Shown: positions 1-8,453 of the stretch, in pieces
How positions within the stretch are numbered: position 1 is the stretch's first letter
Layout: each line of letters begins with the position of its first letter
NCBI GenBank assembly: GCA_036897625.1
Contig: JAYMTA010000721.1
Location: 1-24,908, forward strand
From: Pelargonium cotyledonis
Taxonomy: Eukaryota > Streptophyta > Magnoliopsida > Geraniales > Geraniaceae
Direction of reading: 5' to 3'
Length of the DNA stretch: 24,908 nucleotides
Position numbers and translations under genes: made by a program
Notes under the pieces: model-generated
What the model was told of the DNA's origin: nothing
Databases searched by the model: none
Seen by the model: the letters and a program-made list of their open reading frames with translations, nothing else

Positions 1-1846
1 GAGAAGTGAGTTTATCATAAATTAGAGGTTATATAGCATTTATACCAAATAAAAAAGAATTGTTATCAAACCACCACTAATTCTAATCAAGTTGTATTTT
101 TTCAATAAGTGGAAAATATAATATATTTTTATAGAAAGATAATAGAATATTATTGTATATGCCAAAAAAATATTACCTTTAGATACTCAATTCCAAAACA
201 ATACCCATCTATATTGTTGATTTATTTCACCGTAAAAGCAAACACACAATGTGTACAAATGAATTGTTGTGGGCAGCAATTAAATTTGGGGAAATTGAGG
301 GTTAGGTTGAAAAATGGGTGGTAGAAATGTGGTTGCTTTAATTAGTGAGAAGTGAGTGTTAGTGGCGACAAAAATAAAAGGGACCACCAAAATTTGTCTG
401 TGTCATGCAACTTCTAGATTCCAACCTTTGTGCCATGTTCAATGTTCCTGTCCGTCTTTCTTTTCTTGCAAAAGCACTTCCACAATCTAAAGTGAAAAAA
501 CTCACTTCTCTTAGTTTTCTGCAATATTTTAAGGAATCAATGTATTTAAGCGTAAGAAGATAATAATGTACTACTTTAAGTCAAACGATAATAAAAACGA
601 TATGAAATGAAGTTTGAAGACCAACTGATTGAACAGGAGTGGCAAAAAGACTGCAAAATCTAGTTAATTCAACTCATATAATAGTATAAGTGAAACTCTA
701 TTAGTAAGGTTAATCTTTTAGCGATAAAATCTCAACCAATGATCAGTAGCAGAATATCAATAATAAAATTTAATATGATATCAGAGCTTATTATACGCAG
801 TGGATGATTTACCTAATTATCTCCAAACTTAACTCCACCATCCATGTGAGATTTGGGTCCGTTATATTTTCTTCAGCCTTTACGTTGAGGAAATGTTAAG
901 TGATACTTGAGTCCACTTATTCATGTACATGCCCGAGCCTATACCCATAACTTTTATATATCTAGCATACACATGAGGATAGAGCCAAGAAATATCTCAC
1001 ATGTAAAATATAAAGTAAAAAGACTATATAAAATGATATAAGGTAAATTCTACTAATAATGTAATAAAAACATATCTATTGTCTCATTACCAATTTAACT
1101 CCACCGTTCACGTGTGGCTGAACAATATGCTTTATTGCTCATATGCTTGCATATCTTACTTTCCAATTTAATCCATCATTCACATGAGGTTTAGGTACGT
1201 TTCTTCTTATCTGATTTGCACATGAGTGAGAGTGTTAAGTGATAATGTCGACGTATCCACGTGTATAGTCGTCTAAACAATTTTATGTTGAAATTACAAA
1301 CATTTTTCTTCTTCTTAATAGTAAATTCATAGCATGCCCTATTTTTAGGATGAAATAGCCTTCTTTCATTCATAAAATTACGTATGGTTGTAGAGAGATT
1401 TAAAGAGAAAGTTCATTCATAAGTACCAAGAGATAATTTAATGTTGAATTGGCTGATATTTTAGTTAGGTTGTATGTATATGTTGATGATTAGAGAAGAA
1501 AGATGTGGTATATATAAGAAGAAAATGTGTACCTGTAAATTCATACTTTAGAGTTTAATGATATTTTAGTTGGTGATTGCATGTCATTGTTAATTATATT
1601 TATTAGAAGAGAATGTGGTATTAAGATGGTGATGGGTGGTGAAAGATTTTGTTATTTTGGAAGATCATCTTTCATTTTTGGCCAATACTTGTTACAATGA
1701 ATACAAGGATAGACCATCTGATCTTGTCCCAACTGTCTTTCAAGAATCCAAATTTATTGAGCCTACAAAGTTCCTTTATTTTCCAATGAAATTGACAATT
1801 GTGAACCTGATGGATACCCAATAGTAAGAAATAAATATAAAAAAAC
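1..1846. other. AT-rich intergenic region
   Basis: No gene is supported in this stretch. Possible open frames are short and of low complexity. It contains a degenerate repeat family at 774-1270 (separate entry) and a short coding-like stretch at 1636-1824 (+). The latter reads 62 codons with dicot-like codon use, but it begins at a GTG right after an in-frame stop, has no ATG and resembles nothing I can name. It could be a gene fragment or chance. Confidence 0.5.
774..1270 (+). repeat. Diverged repeat family with a PBS-like motif
   Basis: Three imperfect copies of a motif of about 30 bp, related to AACTCCACCATCCATGTGAG, occur near 829, 1096 and 1167. In two of them a similar block containing GTTAAGTGATA follows (near 895 and 1233). 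At 777-787 the sequence TGATATCAGAGC resembles the plant initiator-Met tRNA primer-binding site of LTR retrotransposons (TGGTATCAGAGC). I infer a decayed LTR-element fragment. No gag or pol coding sequence is visible, so this is tentative. Confidence 0.3.
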
Positions 1847-1990
1847 AAAACATAATTTTTTTTTTATAGAAAACACTTAATATATTAATGAAGTAAGTTG
1901 GACCAGATTTTACAAAAGCCGTTTCTCCCTAACTGAGCTAAATTATGGGCTCCGGACACAACTCGTCAGGTAGCCGGGAAGTACCACAAT
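1847..1990 (-). mobile_element. 5'-truncated LINE-like 3' end (RNase H relic)
   Basis: On the minus strand a 26-codon open stretch (1965 to a TAA at 1885-1887) contains AHNLAQLGRNGFCKIW. The AHNLA part resembles the C-terminal end of the RNase H domain found in plant LINE-type polyproteins. About 19 bp after the stop comes a run of ten A on that strand (1856-1865), as expected for a LINE poly(A) tail. The 5' side is cut off by an in-frame stop at 1966-1968. Recognition rests on a very short stretch; no target-site duplication was found. Confidence 0.35.
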
Positions 1991-3389
1991 AGTAGCAAAA
2001 CTCTTTCTACCAAGTTTTAGTGTATTTGGATCTCTTGACACTCAAATTTAAAATTTCATATTAAACATGAATAACTGTTTGTTAGTCGACTCATTCGCTT
2101 AACTTTGATGATATAAAAAGCTTTGATTCCCATAGAGCTAGCCAAGAATAAGATTTTCAACCATTCAAACAAACACTAAGATTGCTACTGTTTTTAGATA
2201 TATTCTCACCCAAATTTCTATCTCAACTCTCTAATCCAATCATTTCCGCATCTCTCTCTCCCAATGGCCTCAAGAATCCACAGCCAAACAACTTATCAGA
2301 ATAATAAGTTTTGAAGTACTGCGACACATGGTGAAACACTACTGGACAGCTCTAAATTTATATTATCTCGTAATTAATTGTTGGTATTAATATTTCTACT
2401 TATTAGTGGGCCATTTCTGTATATCAGCTTTTTTTTTACAACCTAATATAGTAATAGATTTGGTTAGATCTTGGACTTATATTATTTCTGCATACGTTGC
2501 CTGTTCTTTTGTTTTAACCAAACCCTATTCTCAAAGTTAAGAAGAAATCAATATTTAATTAGTCAATAATTAATTATTGGATGATTCATATATCGGTGGT
2601 GTGATGTAATTCTCTTATTTTGTCGTGCCTTTTTCTTGTCATACAGGTTGTTAACAACACATTCTTAAACAGGTTCAACAATTTCTGAGTGACTCAAAGA
2701 CAAAAACTATGCCCAAAATGGCACTTCCCAACCAAGAAATTTTTTTTTTGTCTCGCTAAATTTACCTAAACAAGCTCATTTTGGGATCATATTTAGTTCA
2801 CAACTTTGACAATTTTTGCATCTTTTTCACTATATATAGGACCTTTTCGAGTTTCTGTATAACATAAATTCAAATTGAAAATACATGCTATTGAAATTGA
2901 AACCAACTTTCATCTGTTTGTTGATCAAATTCGAAGAGGTTGTGAAGAGAAATATCACACTGTGTAGTTTAATTGCTCAACAACCCTCAAAATAAAAACT
3001 TACACAACTGTGTTTTATTGTGTGCAAATATTATATAGTTTAATTTGTACCTTAGATATTATAATTTTTTTAAAATATATGTAGGCATTATATATTTGAT
3101 TGATACACCGTAGATGTACGTTACTTTTACAATACGCTCACATGGTTAAGTACTTAAGTGTTTGTTTGAGAGTACGAGTGTCCAAAGTCGAGACAAACAA
3201 GTAGAATGAACTTTTGGTGAAATAAATATATTGATGATACTTTGATGGAATCAATTGTTAAAAAAGAAAAGTTCGAAAATGGTATTTTGAGAACGTAAAT
3301 TGTTTGATAAAATATGATTAAAATATATTTTTAAATTGAGAAATAAGTTCAGATAGGTGAGCAAACTTACATATTCTTGACAAGATTCC
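1991..3389. other. Intergenic region, nothing recognised
   Basis: This stretch is AT-rich, with several poly(T) tracts (for example near 2428 and 2739). No long open frame, RNA gene or structured repeat was recognised on either strand. The poly(T) tracts could be further retroposon tails, but no flanking duplications were found around them. Confidence 0.5.
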
Positions 3390-3436
3390 AAATGTGTAAT
3401 GTTTTTTTTTTTTGAAAGCAAAAATGTGTAATGTTT
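3390..3436 (-). mobile_element. Micro-insertion with 15-bp target duplication
   Basis: The 15-mer AAATGTGTAATGTTT occurs at 3390-3404 and again, identical, at 3422-3436. Between them lie 17 bp made of a T run followed by GAAAGCAA. Read on the minus strand, this is a few bases followed by a poly(A) stretch. An exact direct repeat of this length around a poly(A) stub is what target-primed retroposition of a severely 5'-truncated LINE or SINE leaves. Filler DNA from break repair is an alternative. Confidence 0.55.
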
Positions 3437-3476
3437 AATTTATATTTTTTTTTTGAACGGATGTTTAATTTATATT
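3431..3476 (-). mobile_element. Second micro-insertion with 16-bp target duplication
   Basis: The 16-mer ATGTTTAATTTATATT occurs at 3431-3446 and 3461-3476, identical. Between them lie 14 bp, TTTTTTTTGAACGG, which on the minus strand read as a short unique part followed by A8. The left duplication overlaps the right duplication of the neighbouring micro-insertion by 6 bp (3431-3436), so the two events hit almost the same site. Confidence 0.55.
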
Positions 3477-3682
3477 AATAATATGGATTACTTTAAACAA
3501 AGTAGACATGAGAATCAAAATAAAATATAAATATATGATTAATTTTTATTATAAACCCAATTTTGGGTTTTGAGCCATACTACAAATTTAAGTTCAAGCC
3601 CAAATATTAGGCCCAAACAAATTTTATTTTATTACTTCAAATTGAACGATAACAAAGACAAGTCTGACAAAAGACCGAAAAA

Positions 3683-3994
3683 CTAACTTGTGGGCCACTT
3701 GATTCGCAGACCAACCCATAGAAAACTGACATTAGCCACAATGGCTAAAACATCAAGAATAATCAAACCAAAGGCAATAGATTTCTCCCCATTAGCCTGA
3801 ATATTAATCAAGTTGAAGGCACTGAAATCCTCACCTCCAGCCTGAGAAGCACAAACAACTGATAATGATTGCATGTGAGTTTTAAGCCGATCACATGGAG
3901 TGCTTTGCCAATCGCCTCTCGTCACCATCGTGTATGTCATTTGATCCGACAACAAATTCGAAAGCTGATCCGATGACTCTAACCAAATCACCAT
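3683..3994 (-). CDS. Hypothetical 103-residue protein with C-terminal membrane segment
   Basis: This is a single-exon open frame of 103 codons that I do not recognise. Codon use looks like that of dicot genes and the composition is not that of random AT-rich DNA. The first part (residues 1-65) is polar with several Trp, Cys and Asp. Residues of about 70-95 (around FGLIILDVLAIVANVSFLWV) are hydrophobic enough for one transmembrane helix, followed by a short basic tail ending WPTS. An in-frame TAG lies two codons before the ATG, so the start is not further upstream. A TATA-like TTTATATAG on the minus strand near 4138-4146 lies about 145 bp before the ATG, and an AATAAA-like signal follows the stop near 3630. 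It may be a small gene, a terminal exon of a gene fragment, or chance. Confidence 0.4.
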   Translation of the reverse strand: MVIWLESSDQLSNLLSDQMTYTMVTRGDWQSTPCDRLKTHMQSLSVVCASQAGGEDFSAFNLINIQANGEKSIAFGLIILDVLAIVANVSFLWVGLRIKWPTS

Positions 3995-4099
3995 CTTCTA
4001 GACCACCTTCCCTTTCTCTACAACCACCTTCTGCTGCCCTGCGCACACACCAACCAGAAAAGCTACTGCGACTTTACACCGCCACTAACAAATAAACCT

Positions 4100-4672
4100 T
4101 AACAAAACCTAAACTTACTATCAAAACAAGAGCTCGCTATATAAACGAGAAAGACCGCAATTTTGATATATGTAAAATCAAGAGACTATTGTCATTTAAT
4201 ATAACATAATTCCAATGACATTATACAAATATAAAAATGCAGATGGTAGACTTGTGGTCATGCTACTTGTACAACAAAAAAAAAAATTGTAACATAAATA
4301 CAAATAAATCATAATATTAGATGTGTTACTTTTATTTATTAATACATCACTTTGCACAAAAATATGTGACATAGAGCATAATTGCTCTATACAAATAGAG
4401 TGTATTTAACCATTTAAAATGTGGATGTACTATTATTTTTTTAAGATGCCTAAAAAATGCCACCATTTTTGTTTTATCAACAAAATGCCACCATTTAAAA
4501 TTGTGTTGCATGGCTACTAAGAAAACTATTTTTTATGTATGTACTCTTGGTTAATTTTCTTAACTCCTAAAACTTATGTGACGCAAGCTAATGTCATCGA
4601 ATTAAACTCAATTTTTTTTGTTTTAAGGTGATTGACAAATTATTCTGGTATTGGCGTTGGTTTCAATTACAA
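4100..4672. other. Intergenic region with a 15-bp flanked micro-insertion
   Basis: This is AT-rich sequence without a gene. AAAATGCCACCATTT occurs at 4454-4468 and identically at 4482-4496, separated by the 13 bp TTGTTTTATCAAC. That is the same layout as the micro-insertions at 3390-3476, though the insert here is A-rich on the minus strand rather than pure poly(A). Confidence 0.5.
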
Positions 4673-4896
4673 TATATATAGGGAAAGGGGAGCCTAAATC
4701 AATTAATTTTTGGCTTAAGCTAATCCACCAATGAGGTGATGACACCACATTAAAATACTTGGATCCGGGTGGGTCGCTCCGTTCATACCAATTCACTTGG
4801 GTGGGTATGAGTGAAACTAATTGATGTGTTATCACCTCATTAACTTAGCTTAGGTTAAACCAAAAAAATGTTGGCTCATATCCCATTTCCTATATA
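4673..4896. mobile_element. Foldback MITE-like element, 224 bp
   Basis: The left arm (4673-4752) and the right arm (4818-4896) are imperfect inverted copies of each other for about 80 bp. Both termini read TATATAGG followed by an A/G-rich stretch, and the inner parts share TAAGCTAA and AATGAGGTGAT. The 65-bp centre (4753-4817) is unpaired. It has no coding capacity, so it would be a non-autonomous element. The flanks are TA-rich, which hides any target duplication; superfamily is not assigned. Confidence 0.55.
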
Positions 4897-4911
4897 TATA
4901 TATATATATAT
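4891..4911. repeat. (TA)10 microsatellite
   Basis: A pure TA dinucleotide run sits at and beyond the right end of the foldback element, overlapping its terminus. Confidence 0.85.
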
Positions 4912-6855
4912 GCTCTTTAAATGACTTATATATTAGATTAAAACAAGTAAAGATTTGTCGCATTGAATATATATAGTCTCGCCTATTAAGAGTATCGGTT
5001 TCGAAGGTTGCTTAATTATAATATTTTATCTGTTTTTTGATCTATAATGGAAACAAAACCATATTGGAGCATATTATCGTGAAGATGGTCTCAACTATCA
5101 AGCTCATACTTCTTTTGTAAATGTGATTTTCACTATGTTAGTTTTTTATTTATTACTTTATTATATCTTTATAATTTTACTTTACAAAGTTCGGCTCGAT
5201 GTTAAATTGTTCACCATCTTCGAAATGCTAAGGTTTGTGTCTCCTAATTAGCCTAAGTTTGATATTTTCCTGATTTTAAAATGAGTGTACGTACTTATTT
5301 CTATTTTGACAATAATTAATGGAAAGTTAATTAGTGTTTTATAAATGTTATTTTAATCCGTATGAGCATGTGTTATATTCAATTCAAGAAATGCTAACTT
5401 AGTGTAGAGATGTTATTTTAATATAAAAATATAAGATAAACAAGACATTTATATTTTGATACGAATACACTATTTATTTTGAAACACTGTTTAGTTTACG
5501 TCTTTAACTGTATCTGTATGGAAGTACGTGGATGCACATTAATTAAACCAACAAAAACATTTATCAACGAGAGTGTGATCCCCTAGAAAGTTGTCACCTA
5601 TTCTATACGCGTCCTATTATAGTTTGGCATTTTTCGCTTGCTAATGGTCTTTTGATCAACCATTACAAGCATTTGTTAGGAGAAGTAAATTCCATAGACT
5701 GTACTATCTATTATTTTCTCTTAGTATGTCCTTAGACTGCGTTTGATCGTAGTGATATAGGAATGGATTGAATTTTGAAATCTAATATATTGTCTTATCC
5801 AACGTTTGACGACAACGATGAATTGGATTTCGAAATTCAATATGTGGGTTTTATTCGTCATATGATGGATTAAATAATCCAAGCCCACCCCCACCACCCC
5901 CCTCGGATTACGTTGGATTGGATATTATTAAATAAATTTTATTCCCAAAATGTCCCGAACTAATTCAATTTTTTTTTCCCTTGTGACAACAATGATTAAT
6001 TTAAATAATAACATAAGCTTAACAATATGTTATTTTGTTTGTGTTCGAGTTCGAATGAAGTGGACTAAAACTCAAAAAATAAAAAATAAAAGTTTGAAAA
6101 TGAGTTCGAATTGAATAATTTTATATTAAAATTAGATAAAAAAAATTAAACTAAATATTATTTCAAGAAAAAAAATTGATTTAAACATTTCAGTTTATAT
6201 TATTAGTTAAAAAAATAAAACTTATATGTATATGAAAAGAACAATTTGCTGGAGTAAGATTAATAAATTTTGAATTGAGTTCATATTTGTTAATAATTAT
6301 TACAATTCATTATTGTTTTAAATCGTAAGTTTTTTATTTAAATATATTTTGAACTATTTTTTTTATTTAAAATTTGAATCTTCAATTTGTTTCAGTACTC
6401 ATGAGTCGAAATGTCTAATATGTACACGCATAGAAAAATGAGTTCGAGTAAAAACAATAAGTTGAGAAACTAATTGAGGGTAATTTGGTCAAAATTATTA
6501 AAATCATATCAAATTCAATTTATTATCCGTTACTGTTTATTCATTAATTATATAGACATTTCCAAAGTACATAAAAACCCTACTTTCTAGAGAATTATCT
6601 AAGGGTAGAAAATCTTGCAAGCATCCAAGATTTTTTGGGTTGGACTTGGAAGGTTGAGCCTTGTAAAGATTTGTACTTGATCTTGTGTCATTTTGGGCTT
6701 TTTGAGCTGAATGAAATGTTATATATTTTGCACGTGACAATTAAGCTTCTCTTGCATTTTCCCCAGCTCCCGGCATCCTTCCAAATATTACCATATTGGC
6801 GCATATTGCATTTTTTCCATTTGGAGATGATTCTTTTTATCTGTAACATTACATC
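4912..6855. other. Intergenic region with transposon-like remnants
   Basis: No gene is supported. At about 5737-5960 the sequence starts with ACTGCGTTTGATCG and contains repeated GAATTGGAT / GAAATTCAAT blocks and a C-rich tract (5879-5906), a style typical of plant MITE remnants, but no matching opposite terminus was found. At about 6580-6800 the sequence (for example AAATCTTGCAAGCATCCAAG) reminds me of Copia-type LTR sequence; this is a weak impression with no LTR partner, PBS or coding part in view. Confidence 0.35.
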
Positions 6856-6967
6856 GTTAATTGACTAACAACTCATCGTGAAATTTGGTATAGTTTTAAT
6901 GCGTACGAGTTAATTGACTAACAACTCATCGTGAAATTTGGTATACTTTTAATGCGTACGAGTTAAT
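6856..6967. repeat. 53-bp tandem duplication
   Basis: Two head-to-tail copies of a 53-bp unit start at 6856 and 6909 and differ at one base (TATAG versus TATAC). A third partial copy (GTTAAT) begins at 6962. The near identity suggests a recent duplication. Confidence 0.85.
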
Positions 6968-7429
6968 GTATATTAAACCTCCATTTAACTCTAGCCTCAA
7001 AGAGTTGACAGCTACTAGATAATCCTACTATATGTGTTGAATGACATTTACTAGCTAAACAATCTTTGAGTGGAAAGATATTAACTAAACAACATTATTA
7101 GCATTTACAAAGATGCAACTACGTCATTAACAATAACAACAGTTTGGTGTAGAAGATGTTTAGTTAATAACATCTTAGCGTTGTACACATAGATGCAATA
7201 AATTAAATTCCACCTAGAATGACCGTATATAAACACAAGAACTCTACTAATTCATTATGTTATGTCAATATACAAAGCTCTCAACATCAACTAACAAACT
7301 TTCAGATACATTCCAATTGGTTGATGGAAGACTTTTTCGGTTTTAAGCGGGCCAAAACATTCACAGTTGACACTTTTAAGTCGTTTTACCTCACTCATAT
7401 TAATCTTCATTCGAGATTTGTTCACAGTT

Positions 7430-7502
7430 AAAACTTTCACATCTCTTCGTGGATGTGTTGAGCAGGAATCGAACGCAAGCTTATTTCCCACTCACGTTGG
7501 TG
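7430..7502 (-). repeat. SINE-like dispersed repeat, copy A
   Basis: About 73 bp match 20786-20858 at roughly three quarters of positions. On the minus strand the repeat contains GCGTTCGATTCC, close to the RNA polymerase III B box (GGTTCGANNCC), and upstream of it GTGAGTGGGAA, which is only loosely A-box-like. A tRNA-derived SINE head is one explanation; a fragment of another dispersed element is equally possible. Confidence 0.4.
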
Positions 7503-7613
7503 AAAGACTTTTGGTACTCAAATTAAGTGCACAATGTTTAGGAATGTATCAAAATTTTATTGAAATAGATTGTATGAAAATAAATTGGTGCACTTATTGT
7601 GTATTTAGTAATG

Positions 7614-7679
7614 TGCATTTAGTTACCCAAAATTAATATGCTGTTGTTAGACTTAGGTTGCATTTAGTTACCCAAAATT
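7614..7679 (+). repeat. 21-bp direct repeat separated by 24 bp
   Basis: TGCATTTAGTTACCCAAAATT occurs identically at 7614-7634 and 7659-7679 (period 45 bp). The 24-bp spacer has no poly(A), so this may be a local duplication or a templated repair event rather than a retroposed insert. Confidence 0.8.
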
Positions 7680-8453
7680 CAATTTTCAAATAAAAGTTTG
7701 TGCAATATACAAGTTTTCCTAAAATTGTTTGGTAGGATATAGTCCTAAACTATACATGCTCTAATTCTCCCCTTTCCTCATAGTTAGTATCCACTCCACA
7801 ATCTTTCATACGTGACTCATCTCTTAATTAAGGACAAGAGCTGATATGAAACTAGTTTGATAACCCGATAACAAGAATTATAGAGTGAGACGAGAAAGTG
7901 AATAAGAATACTGAAATTTATTGAGAGAATAACAATTGATAAGAAAATAAATTCGAAATGAGTCAATTCAATAGATTGACAACAAAGAAGATATACGAGA
8001 GAATGATCAAGCTAAATACATAATTCAACATATATATCATTATTGTTAGCTACCTACATAAATATTTATTTAAAATTCAAATCACTAACTAATTATTATC
8101 GATCCTTGAATAATGCTTTGTACCATGATAATACAAACCAACAAACAAAAAACTTGACATTCTTGTTTAATAGGAATACAAAATTGTCAATGTCAAACTC
8201 TTGACGAAGAAAACATGATCTTGTCCATGCCTTTACCAACCAAACCAAAAGAAACAACCTCAAACTACAACATAGTTAAGAACAAATTTTACAAGTTTTA
8301 TACAATTTCACCTCTCAAATGCTTTGTTCCTCATTGTCCCAATTGATAAGAACAAGGTAGACATAGTTAGCTACACCCGCATCATCCATACCTTCAAGAT
8401 CTTGGACACATTTTCAGTTTTAAAGACGTCCATGCCATGATCGAAGGTTAAAC

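Larger units (their letters stand above)
6968..8453. other. Intergenic region upstream of the lipase pseudogene
   Basis: This stretch contains a SINE-like repeat at 7430-7502 and a 21-bp direct repeat at 7614-7679 (separate entries). Remaining open frames are short and antisense to one another and look non-coding. The last few hundred bases would be the promoter region of the lipase copy; I could not pick out a convincing TATA box. Confidence 0.45.

Noticed and set aside
109..324. Plus-strand 71-codon open frame
   Set aside because: AT-rich composition with many Ile/Tyr/Lys codons, no domain, no promoter; expected by chance.
1921..1990. tRNA-like A-box on the minus strand (TAGCTCAGTTAGGGAGA)
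   Set aside because: No cloverleaf, anticodon arm or matching B box follows; the stretch reads better as a LINE RNase H relic.
3895..4095. Plus-strand open frame of 66 codons
   Set aside because: It overlaps the 103-residue minus-strand ORF and its leader, has Pro/Ser-rich low-complexity content and no supporting signals.
6635..6868. Plus-strand 77-codon open frame
   Set aside because: Leu/Phe/Ile-rich translation of AT-rich sequence inside a likely transposon remnant; no recognisable protein.
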